A stretch of 64,000 nt of DNA from Neolewinella aurantiaca (GTDB lineage Bacteria; Bacteroidota; Bacteroidia; Chitinophagales; Saprospiraceae). Positions 21,504 to 31,555 of the stretch are shown one piece after another. Positions within the stretch are counted from its first letter, which is position 1. Each line of letters starts with the position of its first letter. Position numbers and translations under genes: made by a program. The stretch is from the NCBI RefSeq assembly GCF_008014675.1, contig NZ_VOXD01000012.1, positions 1 to 64,000 on the forward strand, read 5' to 3'. The notes below the pieces were generated by a model. The model worked only from the letters and a program-made list of their open reading frames with translations, was not told the DNA's origin and made no database searches.

Positions 21504-22775
21504 ATGAAATCCTATTTACCAGTACTAATTACCTACGCTCTCTGCTCTCTTCTCACAGGTTGCAGTACAGAAGGGAGTCACCCAACCGGAATCTATCTCT
21601 CCGTCTGCACTACGGAAAACGGCTCACCGTATAGCGATTTAACGGTATTCCACGTAAAAGAAGATTCAATTACCGCAAGCACTCTCAACAACTTCCTCAA
21701 TGGCAGTACATCTCAAGGAACGGCTATACCTACTTCTGTACTTAACACTCCTTATTACAAAGACTATGATCAGTGGTTCAAAGACACTATAACCGCAACC
21801 ATAACGGCGGATGAGTTAACGATAACCTCTATCGGAATCTCAAATAGCATAACGATTGCTAAGCACCTGCAGGGCATCAATTCCGGTAAGATCCACCTCG
21901 CTGACAATAGTATGGTAGCCAATAAGGCATTTGAAAGATGGAGCGACCGGTCCCGCTGGCTGTTCTCAGCGGACAACCGGCTCGAGGTAAGAACCCATGA
22001 TAACAAAGCGCTCTATGAACTGGAATATGACCAGTTTTACACCATCGATAGTTTTGCCAATTCTCGATTTTTGAATGTCCATACCAACAACCAACATAAG
22101 TATACTATTGACACTATTAGCGAATCCTACATCGCGCTGGAACAGGTTGGCTGCGCTCCCACAAAGGACACCCTGAGGTTTTTAAAGGATACGTTTATCG
22201 AAAACCTACTCCCCCCGGCAGAGATCCTTGCCGAACACCCCGAATATGAACCTAAGAGTTATTCAACCTACTGGTACGAAACGCTGTGGACGTTTACCTT
22301 TTTGAACGATGGAACTTTTAAGTATCTCCCAAGCGGGCACTTTAGTGCCGGGCACCTGTACACAGGCACCTTTAAAGAACAAGACGGTATTATTGAGTTA
22401 GGCTATGTGAAAAGCGATTTCGGTGACTTGCGTGCAACCACTGACCCCACAAGGCTATTCCGGCTGGATGCCGATCACCTTCGCTGGTCCAACGGTGCCT
22501 TGATTTCCACCAACGAAAAAAAACGAGAACCTTGGGAGGATTTATTCCATGAGCTTGTCGACGTATGTTCTCAAATGGTGGCTGAGAATAAATTTGGCGT
22601 GGCCAATGAGGCCTTCCCGTACATCTCAGCGGAGATTATAGCCATTACCCCTGAGGTTTTGGTCAGGTTTCAGCCCAGCTCCCGCAACGATAACCAGATC
22701 GCACCAGAATTAAGGGATACACTTTCGTTAAAAGAAATAAGGGTAAGGTATCCATACAGAGCACCAGAATATTAA
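21504..22775 (+). CDS. Lipoprotein of unknown function
   Basis: The 423-residue product begins with a lipoprotein signal peptide (lipobox LLTGC, Cys20). The mature part is polar and strand-rich; a repeated theme of KDT and WTFTFLNDGTFKY...GHLYTGTFKEQDGIIEL suggests lipocalin-like or META-like beta structure, repeated loosely in the two halves. No catalytic motif is seen and no family is recognised. It is AT-richer than neighbours. It follows the SGNH hydrolase by 99 bp with a possible promoter of its own. Confidence 0.6.
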   Translation: MKSYLPVLITYALCSLLTGCSTEGSHPTGIYLSVCTTENGSPYSDLTVFHVKEDSITASTLNNFLNGSTSQGTAIPTSVLNTPYYKDYDQWFKDTITATITADELTITSIGISNSITIAKHLQGINSGKIHLADNSMVANKAFERWSDRSRWLFSADNRLEVRTHDNKALYELEYDQFYTIDSFANSRFLNVHTNNQHKYTIDTISESYIALEQVGCAPTKDTLRFLKDTFIENLLPPAEILAEHPEYEPKSYSTYWYETLWTFTFLNDGTFKYLPSGHFSAGHLYTGTFKEQDGIIELGYVKSDFGDLRATTDPTRLFRLDADHLRWSNGALISTNEKKREPWEDLFHELVDVCSQMVAENKFGVANEAFPYISAEIIAITPEVLVRFQPSSRNDNQIAPELRDTLSLKEIRVRYPYRAPEY

Positions 22776-22804
22776 AGCAAATGAAATACCGATGCCGTTC
22801 TTTT

Positions 22805-22910
22805 TGCGCGGTCGCAGGTGCAAGGATGCTTTTCCAGATAGCAAGAAATAGCCAGTAGAGCGGGTTTCCCCCCCACAACAACCTTTCTCTGCACCTGCGC
22901 ACCGGCGCCC
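22805..22910. repeat. Inverted pair of family A repeats
   Basis: A plus-oriented copy (TGCGCGGTCGCAGGTGCAAG, 22,805-22,824) and a degenerate minus-oriented copy (TGCACCTGCGCACCGGCGCCC, 22,890-22,910, split TGCACCTGCG/CACCGGCGCCC) face each other 65 bp apart. They sit between the convergent ends of a lipoprotein gene and a DUF885 gene. Confidence 0.65.
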
Positions 22911-23051
22911 CTACCCTGTTCTTTTGGAGTCTCTGGAAAAAAGCAGAATCGCTTCTTTAAAACCAGCGTTTTCTTCACGGGGCTGTATCATTTATCTTCT
23001 CGCACCCGGAGGGTGCTCTGACCGCTCGCGCTGAAAGAGGGCGTTAACCGG

Positions 23052-24701
23052 TTAAAACACAGGCTTCACTCCCGTCATCTCCCAGTGCCCCAGTGCGATG
23101 GGGATGTTCCCGATGCCGTTCAGTTGATCGAAGAAGTCTTTAAGCATGAAGGGCTCGCCCTCCGCTTCCCGAACCCGCGCGAGATCGGTCATTGCGTTTT
23201 CCATGAGGTATTTGCCGGTGATGTAACTGGTACCGTAGCCCGGTTGCCGCAGGTAGAGGTGCTGCTCAAAAAGGAGGAGTTCTTTCTCCGTCTTCATCCA
23301 TCCGCGCGGGGTGTATTCTGAATGAATACCGCCAGCTTCCTCCATCGTCATCTCGTTGGCGTGAGCGTAGAGTGAGCCCAATCCCCGGGCTGCGCGCTGA
23401 GCGATCATGATGTAGACGATTTCCCGCACGCGGGGATTATCGTCGTACAAACCCGCCTGCATAAACATTTCCTCCACGGCGGTCGCCATGCCCTCGTTGC
23501 GGGAGTCGAAAATATTGTAGAGCAGCGCGCCGCGCCGGACCGGGCTGGCGTGCGGTTCTGTATCCATCCGGGCCAATTCAAACCAGTGGTAGAAGTGGGA
23601 GTACAACGGGCGCTGATCGTAGTGCGCCGTAATCCAGAAGAAGTTGCGGGTATCGGCGGGGACAAAACCACCAAGGTGCTCCCGCAGTGCAGGATCGAAG
23701 TAGTCTTTAACCGTTACGATGTCTTCCTCTTCGAGGAAGTTGATCAGGCTTCGGGCCGATTTATCAGCCATCTCAGCGTAGGCCTCCGGCGAGTCGGCAG
23801 CTACCAGCGGCGGCAGTTTCCGGTTACGGTGTTCTTCGAGCTTTAGCGATGACCAGGCCCGTGCCAGTTCACGTTTCAGGATCATTACCTCATCGGCCCA
23901 GGTAAGCGGAACGAGGTGGACGTTTTGCAGGTACCAGGTATAGTTTTCCTTACCGATGCCGGAGGGGCCGGTTTTAGTTTCTGCTTCCGCATTCAGCCAA
24001 CCGACCAGTTCCACTGAAGACTCGTAGGCCAACTCCACCGCACGAACCAAATCCTTGTCGTCACTCACGCCATCCATCCCGAGGACAGCTTTGAGGTTAT
24101 CCCCCTGGTCCTGAATATCGCGGATACCAGCGACCCACAATTCCTTAGCGTTGCCCGTCAGGTTTTGCCGGGCCTGCTTATTGAGTGAGGGGATAACGCG
24201 AAGATCAGCGAGTAAGCGATCCCGTTCGGAGGCAGTCAGCGGAAATGTGTAGGTCCATAGTTCGGTAACGCCGTGGTGGGTTGGTCCTTCGTGAGCGGGC
24301 ACATCGCTGCGCGATGTCCACAGGCTTTTGTAGAAGGCGGGGTCACGAGCCCATGGCTTTAGAATTCGGTCATTGAAGTCGTAACCGTTCATTTCGGCGC
24401 GGACGATGTTCCAGTCTACTTGCTCGGCAATGCTCCAGCCCGTAGTGTCCATCGCCAGCAGGCGGGCGCGCAGGACTTCGAAAGCCGGACGGCGTTGGCT
24501 GAAGGTGTTGGCGGTGTAGTCCGGTGCACCTTCCAGTAGCGGCGGTTGCTCAAAGGTCCGCCACTCGTCGAAGAGGGTGAGTAACTGCCCGTAATCGCTA
24601 GTCGTTTCAACAACCGGTGATTCCGCAGCCGGGGCATTGGGTTCGCAACCGAAAAGCAGGCAAATAACGATCGAAGAAAGAAACAAAGAAAACAGGCGCA
24701 T
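23052..24701 (-). CDS. DUF885-family lipoprotein
   Basis: The start at 24,699-24,701 ([10 protein letters not shown]) gives a clean lipoprotein signal peptide with lipobox LLFGC; the upstream in-frame start adds nine residues. The 549-residue mostly helical protein resembles DUF885 proteins, which are related to M32-like metallopeptidases, as seen in [36 protein letters not shown] and [13 protein letters not shown] cannot find the HExxGHH-type zinc motif usual in active members; the region reads [15 protein letters not shown] then [10 protein letters not shown]. It may be an inactive or divergent relative. It appears monocistronic. Confidence 0.7.
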   Translation of the reverse strand: MRLFSLFLSSIVICLLFGCEPNAPAAESPVVETTSDYGQLLTLFDEWRTFEQPPLLEGAPDYTANTFSQRRPAFEVLRARLLAMDTTGWSIAEQVDWNIVRAEMNGYDFNDRILKPWARDPAFYKSLWTSRSDVPAHEGPTHHGVTELWTYTFPLTASERDRLLADLRVIPSLNKQARQNLTGNAKELWVAGIRDIQDQGDNLKAVLGMDGVSDDKDLVRAVELAYESSVELVGWLNAEAETKTGPSGIGKENYTWYLQNVHLVPLTWADEVMILKRELARAWSSLKLEEHRNRKLPPLVAADSPEAYAEMADKSARSLINFLEEEDIVTVKDYFDPALREHLGGFVPADTRNFFWITAHYDQRPLYSHFYHWFELARMDTEPHASPVRRGALLYNIFDSRNEGMATAVEEMFMQAGLYDDNPRVREIVYIMIAQRAARGLGSLYAHANEMTMEEAGGIHSEYTPRGWMKTEKELLLFEQHLYLRQPGYGTSYITGKYLMENAMTDLARVREAEGEPFMLKDFFDQLNGIGNIPIALGHWEMTGVKPVF

Positions 24702-24791
24702 CGGATATGGGTTGGTTTTGACCGGCAAGATATGACCAACTCACCTGACTCCCGGCAAAAGCATAAACCTTTGCCTGAAATCAGGTTGGGT

Positions 24792-27700
24792 TTACTCCCG
24801 GCGTTTTGCCCGCTCCTGTCTCCGCAGTTCTCTCAATTCTTCCAATCGGCCGCGTTGCCGGTAGTACTTTCTGCGGCCCAGGCGGAATTTCATCTTCTGC
24901 TCTCCTCTTTTATCCCGTTCCACCACCAGGTAGACCTTCCAACCGGCATTATGGAACCCTGTGTTCTGCGGGGGCGTATCGAGCATGCCCCGGCCAATAT
25001 TCCGCAACGGCACCGCAATCAGTAGATCAGGCCCTTTGAGACTGTCGAAATCTCCTTCGATAAAAAGTTGCAGGGCAGTTGACTGGACCTCCGTGCGTGG
25101 TAACCAGGCCTTTCCGTTCTCCAGCTTCAACTTCAGGTTCAGCGGAGCGAAGCGAAGGGTATCGAAACGCTTCTTCATTTTCACCTTGCGGCCTACTTCC
25201 TTCAGGGCCGGCCAACCGGAAAGTTCCAGGTCGGTCAGCAGGAGTTTCAGGTCTCCGGTGGTGCTGTCCAGCATCACCCGTTGGGTTTCTTCGTTCATTT
25301 TACTCACTACGTCTCCACTCATTGAGAGTACGCCCGACACAGTCCCTTCCGCCTCCTGCGGGGCAATGTTCATCGTTTTCATCACCTGCTGCAGCTCGCC
25401 CAGCGCAAGAGAATCCGTTTTCCACTTTACCAGAAAAGGAGATTTCACCTTTTTATCGATGTCGTAAACAGCCGAGAAGGTTACATTTCCTTCTCCCAAA
25501 CGGAAACCTGAGGTTTCCAGAATCAGCCGGGTGGAATCCTCGAGCCGCAGTCCCGACCTTACATCCGTCAGAACTGTGTTTGCGTCCGTACGGAAGGTAT
25601 CTACCCGCAAACTGAGTTCGGGACTAAAGGCACTGAATATCCCTCCGGTTGCCGACAGAATATCCTGCGGGTTGAAGGCGGCAGTATCTACCGCGCTGGC
25701 CTTACGCTTACGAATAAGCCCCTGAATATCCGACCAGTGCAGCCGCTGAGCGGAGGCATTGGCTTTCATCCTGAAGGTTGCGCCCGGCTCGGGATATAGA
25801 AAAGCAGAAAGGCGGTCGAGGGTACCGTTCAGTACAACCGACCGGCGGGTAGAGTCAGAGATCAGTTCCAGATTATAAGCGACGTGTTCGTCGGCGGAAT
25901 GAACGGAAAACTTACGAATCGGTACAAACACATTTCCGGGCCGGTACTCTACCCTGCTTGAGTCTATTTCCAGCGACAGGTTTGTCGTCCGGATCAGTTC
26001 ATTAAGGTCATCAGGGGTTCCTTCCAAATCCATATCAATAGTGAAGCGGCCAGTACCAAAGAAAAAATCTTCCGCGGCAAACAACTGATTTACCACGATA
26101 GGATCTCCTTCCAGGTGGAGCCGTGTATGCAGGCTGCCGGAGCGCGGCGCATAAGTGATATTGCCGGAGAAAAGTTCTTCGCTGCCTTCGCTGAAGCTAA
26201 GGCTCCCGGTATTATCTCCCGGTCGAACTCCGGCGACATCGTTAATTACTCCACGGTGAGCAAAATCGATCTTCAGGTCCTGCGGCAAAGAATCGAGGCC
26301 GGAGGGGAGTTTCAGCCCGAAGTGTTCCAGGGCGGGCCGGGTCCGGTTGAGGTTCAGGTGCTCAGCACCTGCCACTAACCGAAAAGGTGTCGTTCCGGAT
26401 TCACCCAGGCCCAGACGCGCGCCAAAGTCGAGCTGACTGTCTTCCCAATCGAAACTCGTTTGCTCCAGAACGAGGGTGTCCCCGTCAAATCGTAAGCCGG
26501 TTGCAAAGTTGGTCACGGCAAGGATGTCGTAGTAGGAGACTGTATCAAAACGGGCCTCCATTTGCGGGCGGAACGAAGCCTGCAGACCGAGGAGCGCCTT
26601 TTTCATGGCCTTAACGCGCTGGTCACCGTTCACGGCATCCTGCGTTTGCGCCCCCTCAGCATCAGAAGACGGGTTAGTGACAAGTTGTGGTTGCCGGTTC
26701 TGGTCGTCGGAAGCGAACATACCACCTTCACCAAACATGGCCAGAAAGTCGGTCCAGCTAATGCGCGGTGCGTGGAGTCTCACGTCGGTCCGTATACTGT
26801 CTGCCGGACGGTCGAGCAGCAGGGGCAGCAGATTATCCATTTCTCCCTCCATACCGAAGGCGAAGCCCGTACTGAGTTCTCCGCTCTGGAGTTTGAACCG
26901 AACATCTTTAGCCCTTTTCACCAACTCAAGGTGACGGAGCGGGAAGGTGACGTTGGCCGGTTTGTACAGCACCTTGGTATTGGTCAGCACCAACTTACCG
27001 TCACTGCTCTGGATGATCTTCGGCATGTAATTGAGCGACTCGTTGATGTACGTCGACAGCACAAAACGGCCATCGCCAAAGATGAAGTTCTCGGTTCCGA
27101 CATTTTTGTTGATCGCACGCGCCGGCCCGGCTACCCTGATGGGAGCATCGAGGTAAGTATCTCCCACCACACCTCGTATAATTGCTTCGGGGAAGCTGAT
27201 GAACAACGCCCCCTGGTACGCCCGTGAAGTATCGAGCTTGATGCGGAAGTTCTTCTTACTCCCCGGGATTCCCCCCTCGCTGACCGCCAGTTCGTTTACG
27301 AACGTACCCTGGCTGAATACTTTTCGAAACGGAAACTGATTGATCCTTACGTCGTTGCCCGTCAGCTTAAAGTCGACACTAATATCTGGCTCCTGATCCG
27401 CTACCAGGCTGGACTGAATACTGGCCATCGCGCTGAAACGGTCCCTTACGTGGTACTTCTCGAGGTTTTTCCGCAACTCCTCCGGGAGCAATACCAGGGT
27501 GGAATCGTAATGAACGGCAGCACTTTCAATCTGAAGGCTAAGGCCTTTGTCGGCACCGGTACGTAGTTGTCCCGCGCAGGTAAACGTTTCGTCCCTGATG
27601 TGGAGCACAGTACTGGCCAGCTCCCACACGCCATCATTGTTATCGATATGTAAGTCGCCCCGCAGGGGCGACCGGACGAGAAACTCTCCCTTTTCGGTAT

Positions 27701-28337
27701 TGAAGGCAATTCCCTCGACGAACGCGGCGACCTTACTGTCGGTATGCATCCCGAAGGGAGTCTTTTCGGTTTCGGTCCGTAAAGAGTCGAGATGTACCAC
27801 CATCCTTTTGTTCCGGTCGGGCCGGAGGAAGGCGAGATCTACGTCGATTAACGCGATCTTCAATCCACTCCACACAAATTGGGGTTCGAACCATCCTTTA
27901 CGCTGTACCGAATCCGCGGGCGTGCGCTGCCGGGTGAGTTTGCCGAGGTTGAAACCGCCCAACGAATCGCTCGCGACGTACACTGCGGCGTGGCTCAGTT
28001 CAATACTGTTGAGGCGCAGGGTATCGAAGATGAGGTTGCCCAACGTCAGGGAACCGCTGAAATGCTGAGCGGCAAGCAGTGGAGGTTCTGCGACCGATCG
28101 CGTAGTGTCGCGCACCACCATACTGTCGATGGTAAAGGTGACGTGGGGGAAACTCTTCCAGGCCTTGAAGTCGAGTTCCCGAAAGGTAACATCAAGGCCC
28201 GATGTACTGACAAATTCGCTCAGGATCTTCTCCTGACTGGAATCCAGGTAGGCACTAAGCCACCAGGTTGCCAAACCCAGCAGCAACGCAACAACGCCTG
28301 CAAAGATGAGCAACCAACGGACAATTTTTTTCAGCAT
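24792..28337 (-). CDS. AsmA-like envelope protein
   Basis: The 1,181-residue product starts with one membrane anchor (MLKKIVRWLLIFAGVVALLLGLATWW), directly followed by the AsmA-type N-terminal motif (ILSEFVSTSGLDVTFRELDFKAWKSFPHVTFTIDSMVVRD). The rest is long, beta-rich and repetitive, typical of AsmA/TamB/VPS13-like bridge proteins that span the periplasm and handle lipids. The C-terminal PLRNIGRGMLDTPPQ and EKRRGEQK-like basic tail also fit. The start at 28,335-28,337 is chosen because the membrane helix begins there. It is divergent from a small membrane protein. Confidence 0.85.
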   Translation of the reverse strand: MLKKIVRWLLIFAGVVALLLGLATWWLSAYLDSSQEKILSEFVSTSGLDVTFRELDFKAWKSFPHVTFTIDSMVVRDTTRSVAEPPLLAAQHFSGSLTLGNLIFDTLRLNSIELSHAAVYVASDSLGGFNLGKLTRQRTPADSVQRKGWFEPQFVWSGLKIALIDVDLAFLRPDRNKRMVVHLDSLRTETEKTPFGMHTDSKVAAFVEGIAFNTEKGEFLVRSPLRGDLHIDNNDGVWELASTVLHIRDETFTCAGQLRTGADKGLSLQIESAAVHYDSTLVLLPEELRKNLEKYHVRDRFSAMASIQSSLVADQEPDISVDFKLTGNDVRINQFPFRKVFSQGTFVNELAVSEGGIPGSKKNFRIKLDTSRAYQGALFISFPEAIIRGVVGDTYLDAPIRVAGPARAINKNVGTENFIFGDGRFVLSTYINESLNYMPKIIQSSDGKLVLTNTKVLYKPANVTFPLRHLELVKRAKDVRFKLQSGELSTGFAFGMEGEMDNLLPLLLDRPADSIRTDVRLHAPRISWTDFLAMFGEGGMFASDDQNRQPQLVTNPSSDAEGAQTQDAVNGDQRVKAMKKALLGLQASFRPQMEARFDTVSYYDILAVTNFATGLRFDGDTLVLEQTSFDWEDSQLDFGARLGLGESGTTPFRLVAGAEHLNLNRTRPALEHFGLKLPSGLDSLPQDLKIDFAHRGVINDVAGVRPGDNTGSLSFSEGSEELFSGNITYAPRSGSLHTRLHLEGDPIVVNQLFAAEDFFFGTGRFTIDMDLEGTPDDLNELIRTTNLSLEIDSSRVEYRPGNVFVPIRKFSVHSADEHVAYNLELISDSTRRSVVLNGTLDRLSAFLYPEPGATFRMKANASAQRLHWSDIQGLIRKRKASAVDTAAFNPQDILSATGGIFSAFSPELSLRVDTFRTDANTVLTDVRSGLRLEDSTRLILETSGFRLGEGNVTFSAVYDIDKKVKSPFLVKWKTDSLALGELQQVMKTMNIAPQEAEGTVSGVLSMSGDVVSKMNEETQRVMLDSTTGDLKLLLTDLELSGWPALKEVGRKVKMKKRFDTLRFAPLNLKLKLENGKAWLPRTEVQSTALQLFIEGDFDSLKGPDLLIAVPLRNIGRGMLDTPPQNTGFHNAGWKVYLVVERDKRGEQKMKFRLGRRKYYRQRGRLEELRELRRQERAKRRE

Positions 28338-28487
28338 AAGGAGGAACTTGCCGGACACGTCGGAAAACAGAGGCAACGTAAACACAGCTCTCATTTAACG
28401 AAAGTAAGCAGTACGGAGTTCGGTACGTCGACATTACGACGAAACAACATACGTTGTTTTGTAAAAAAGGAAGAGCACCTTAACTTT

Positions 28488-28904
28488 ATGCCAGCAATGC
28501 AGAACCGTAAATTCAAACGACAGATCGCCCGCCTCGAGAGGGCTGGCAACGACGATTTTCTCCTCATCCTTACCGGAGGAGCAGGCGCGTTTGCTACCCA
28601 CGAGTTGCACCTTTTGCTGCGACGCATACGGGTAAGGACCCAGCAGGTAAGCCAGTTACGCAAAACGATGTTTAAGGTAAGTCTTTGCATTCCGCTGCTG
28701 ATGCTTGCCGCCTGTGTGGCAGCTTTGGTTTCCCTGCGGGGGCTGATGGCCATCTTTGTTTTAGCAATCCCCGTTTGCCTGATCATTCTGCTGTACCAGC
28801 AGGTCCGGGCGGGCCGCAAATTCAGTTGCTACGACCGGGCCAAGCGTTTACGGGCCATCATCCAGCAGGAATTGGCGCGCCGCCGGCGCGGGATGACTTA
28901 CTGA
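28488..28904 (+). CDS. Small two-helix membrane protein
   Basis: The 138-residue product has a basic N-terminal half (KFKRQIARLERAGNDDF), two adjacent hydrophobic helices (~64-82 and ~84-103, LCIPLLMLAACVAALVSL and LMAIFVLAIPVCLIILLY) and a basic C-terminal tail (RAKRLRAIIQQELARRRRG). It is a likely inner-membrane protein with both ends cytoplasmic. No family is recognised. The ATG at 28,488 is the first after the divergent AsmA-like promoter region. Confidence 0.6.
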   Translation: MPAMQNRKFKRQIARLERAGNDDFLLILTGGAGAFATHELHLLLRRIRVRTQQVSQLRKTMFKVSLCIPLLMLAACVAALVSLRGLMAIFVLAIPVCLIILLYQQVRAGRKFSCYDRAKRLRAIIQQELARRRRGMTY

Positions 28905-28954
28905 TTCTCAAACAGTACCGAAGGTGGTTTCAATCATTGCCGGCCAGCCATCAG

Positions 28955-28972
28955 GGCGCGGCCGCAGGTGCA
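28955..28972 (+). repeat. Family A repeat copy
   Basis: GGCGCGGCCGCAGGTGCA, followed by AGGTTGAAGAAGCA, which resembles the extension after the copy at 4,781 (GGTTGAAAAGCAAGG). It sits between convergent genes in a 266-bp spacer. Confidence 0.85.
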
Positions 28973-29040
28973 GTGTAGGTTGAAGAAGCATCGTTTAAAC
29001 AATTGGCCAGAACGAGTTAGACTCCCCAACCCCCAGGGCT

Positions 29041-29093
29041 AACGCATAGGATTCGATTTTAAGCTTTTAGTTCAAGATCAAACCCTATGCGTT
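29041..29093. repeat. Stem-loop between convergent genes
   Basis: AACGCATAGG at 29,041-29,050 pairs with CCTATGCGTT at 29,084-29,093 around a 33-bp AT-rich loop. It lies downstream of the small membrane protein gene and of hemC, so it may assist termination in both directions, though no T-run follows. Confidence 0.45.
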
Positions 29094-29170
29094 GGCCTTG
29101 AGACAGTGCCCTCCCCCGCTCTCAGAAGTGGGTCATTGCACCGGCGTACGCGCCTGAAAAAGCAATTGGT

Positions 29171-30055
29171 TTATCCTTTTAGTTCAGCAACCACCCGTTC
29201 TGCCAATCCGGCCCGGGTACTGAGTGATAGCTGCACCCGTTTCACCGGTGCGTGCTCGTTTTCGGCGAAAGCCGCCCATACCCGGTAGTTACCCAGTTGG
29301 TCTTTTTCACAGTACACGCCCAGCGGCATAGAGCAGCCGCCTTCCATCATGTTGAGCACGGTGCGCTCAACGTTGGTACACTCCCCTACTTCGAGGTTGT
29401 GCAGCGGTGCGAGTTGCTTACGAATAGCGATGGCGTCTTTGCGGGTTTGGATGGCCATTACGCCTTGCCCCGGTGCGGGCACAAACTCACGTGGACTTGG
29501 CTCCACCACTACCATGTCGGAAAGGTCAATTTCCAACCTTTCGAGGCCGGCGGCGGCGAGCATGACGGCGTCCAGTTCCCCGGTGCGGGCTTTCTCCAGC
29601 CGCGTCGGTACGTTGCCACGGATGTCGACCGGCACCAGGCCGGGATGCAGCTCGCGCAGCTGCGCCTTGCGCCGGTTAGAGCTCGTACCGATGGTCGCTC
29701 CGTCGGCCAGTTTGAAGGGCTTGCCCTCCACGGCTTTGTCTTTATGGATCAGGATCAGGTCGCGCACGTTGGCGCGGTAGCTGAGGGCCGCCAGGGTCAG
29801 GCCTTCGGGCTGCTCGGTCGGCATGTCCTTCAGGCTGTGAACGGCCAGGTCGATGTCTCCGGCCAGCAGATGATCTTCGATCTCCTTGGTGAAGAAGCCT
29901 TTGCCCTCCAGCTTGTCGAAGCCGAGGTGCTGAATTTTATCGCCCTGGGTTTTGATGATTTTCAGCTCACTGTCTATGCCCAGCTCCTTTAGTTGAGCCT
30001 GGACGAAGTGTGCTTGCCATAGGGCTAGTTTTGAGCCTCTTGTACCTATTATCAT
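29171..30055 (-). CDS. hemC: Porphobilinogen deaminase HemC
   Basis: HemC polymerises four porphobilinogens into hydroxymethylbilane for heme synthesis in the cytoplasm. The 294-residue product opens IIGTRGSKLALWQA, has DLAVHSLKDMP (conserved catalytic Asp region), IGTSSNRRKAQL and the Cys of VLNMMEGGCSMPLGVYC that carries the dipyrromethane cofactor. It starts downstream of asnS across a strong cruciform repeat, so co-transcription with asnS is possible. No other heme gene is in the window. Confidence 0.97.
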   Translation of the reverse strand: MIIGTRGSKLALWQAHFVQAQLKELGIDSELKIIKTQGDKIQHLGFDKLEGKGFFTKEIEDHLLAGDIDLAVHSLKDMPTEQPEGLTLAALSYRANVRDLILIHKDKAVEGKPFKLADGATIGTSSNRRKAQLRELHPGLVPVDIRGNVPTRLEKARTGELDAVMLAAAGLERLEIDLSDMVVVEPSPREFVPAPGQGVMAIQTRKDAIAIRKQLAPLHNLEVGECTNVERTVLNMMEGGCSMPLGVYCEKDQLGNYRVWAAFAENEHAPVKRVQLSLSTRAGLAERVVAELKG

Positions 30056-30065
30056 TGGTTGGTAT

Positions 30066-30120
30066 TGTTCCGCAGCCTTCAGGCTGCGATGAGTTGACGC
30101 AGCCTGAAGGCTGCGGAACA
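30066..30120. repeat. Perfect 23-bp-arm cruciform between asnS and hemC
   Basis: The arm TGTTCCGCAGCCTTCAGGC (30,066-30,084, continuing TGCG to 30,088) and its exact inverse at 30,098-30,120 are separated by 9 bp. Each arm also contains its own palindrome (GCAGCCTTCAGGCTGC with one offset), so the block can form two small hairpins or one long one. It ends 1 bp before the asnS stop codon. Confidence 0.9.
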
Positions 30121-30121
30121 G

Positions 30122-31555
30122 TTAGAAGTCGGCCGTCTTCGGTGCCCGGGGGAAAGGAATTACGTCGCGGATGTTGCCCATTCCGGTTACGTACATCACC
30201 ATCCGCTCGAAGCCGAGGCCGAAGCCGGCGTGAGGACAGCCACCGAATTTACGCAGGTCCAGGTACCAGGCCAGTTCGTCTTCGTGCACGTCCATCTCCT
30301 TCATCCGGGTGCGGAGTACTTCTTCGCGCTCTTCACGCTGGGAACCGCCGACCATCTCACCGATGTAGGGGAAGAGGATGTCCATCGCGGCAACAGTTTC
30401 GTTGTCGTCGTTGAGGCGCATATAGAAGGCCTTGAAGCTTTTGGGGTAATCGCGCACGATGACCGGCTTTTTGAAGTGCTTCTCCACCAGCCAGCGTTCG
30501 TGTTCGGCTTGCAGGTCTGTCCCCCACTCTACCGGGAATTCGAATTTCTTTTTCTTGTAGGGCTTACTGCGCTGGATCAGGTTGATCGCCTCGGTGTAGG
30601 TGATGCGGGCGAACTCGTCTTTGACGGTAAACTCCAGCATCTCGATGAGGCCCATCGGGCGGCGCAGTTCGGCCTTCATGTTCTTTTCAGCCTGCTTGAT
30701 GCGGGCGTCGAGGAATTCGAGGTCGGCGCGGTAGTTGTCGAGGCAGTAGTTGATGAGGTACTTCAGGAAGTCCTCGGCCAGGTCCTGATCGTTGTCGATG
30801 TCGGCGAAGGCGATTTCCGGCTCGATCATCCAGAACTCGCTCAGGTGGCGGCTGGTGTGGCTGTTTTCGGCGCGGAAGGTGGGCCCGAAGGTGTAAACCT
30901 TGCCCATCGCCAAGGCTCCGATCTCGGCCTGTAGCTGCCCGGAAACGGTAAGGTGCGTGCCCTTACCGAAGAAATCCTGGCTGTAGTCCACATTGCCGTC
31001 CTCGTCTTTTGGCGGGGACGCAGGATCAAGGGTCGTTACCCGGAACATCTCCCCTGCTCCCTCAGCATCGTTGCCGGTGATGATCGGCGTGTGCAGGTAG
31101 TAAAAGTTGCGGTCGTTGAAGTACTTATTGACGGCGTAGGCCAGCGCGTGGCGGAGGCGGAAAACAGCGCTGAAGGTGTTTGTCCGCATCCGGAACTGCG
31201 CGTTTTCGCGCAGGAACTCCATCGTTTGGCTCTTGGCCTGCAGCGGGTATTCGCTCAGGTCAGCAGCACCGTGGATGGTGATGGACTTGGCGACCACCTC
31301 TACGGCCTGTCCGCTGCCCTGACTTTCGACCAGTTCGCCCGTCACGCCCACACAGGCGTGGAAACCGATGGCGCGGATGGTCTCTTCGTCGAAGTCCTCT
31401 CCGTTCACCACCACTTGAAGGGTTTCAGCTCCGGAGCCATCATTTAAAACCATAAACCGGTTGCCGCGCCAGGCGCGGACCCAGCCCATTATGGTTACAT
31501 CTTCGCCTACCGTTGGCGACTTTAATACATTGGCTATTTCCTGACGGTGGATCAT
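30122..31555 (-). CDS. asnS: Asparaginyl-tRNA synthetase
   Basis: AsnS charges tRNA-Asn in the cytoplasm. The 477-residue product has an N-terminal OB-fold (GWVRAWRGNRFMVLNDGSG) and class IIb motifs: motif 2 FRAENSHTSRHLSEFWMIEPE and motif 3 FGLGFERMVMYVTG. The YPKSFKAFYMR motif distinguishes AsnRS from AspRS. The start at 31,553-31,555 (MIHRQEIANVLKSPTVGE) is chosen over one 22 codons upstream. Its presence does not exclude the amidotransferase route, because gatB is also encoded at 52 kb. Confidence 0.97.
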   Translation of the reverse strand: MIHRQEIANVLKSPTVGEDVTIMGWVRAWRGNRFMVLNDGSGAETLQVVVNGEDFDEETIRAIGFHACVGVTGELVESQGSGQAVEVVAKSITIHGAADLSEYPLQAKSQTMEFLRENAQFRMRTNTFSAVFRLRHALAYAVNKYFNDRNFYYLHTPIITGNDAEGAGEMFRVTTLDPASPPKDEDGNVDYSQDFFGKGTHLTVSGQLQAEIGALAMGKVYTFGPTFRAENSHTSRHLSEFWMIEPEIAFADIDNDQDLAEDFLKYLINYCLDNYRADLEFLDARIKQAEKNMKAELRRPMGLIEMLEFTVKDEFARITYTEAINLIQRSKPYKKKKFEFPVEWGTDLQAEHERWLVEKHFKKPVIVRDYPKSFKAFYMRLNDDNETVAAMDILFPYIGEMVGGSQREEREEVLRTRMKEMDVHEDELAWYLDLRKFGGCPHAGFGLGFERMVMYVTGMGNIRDVIPFPRAPKTADF

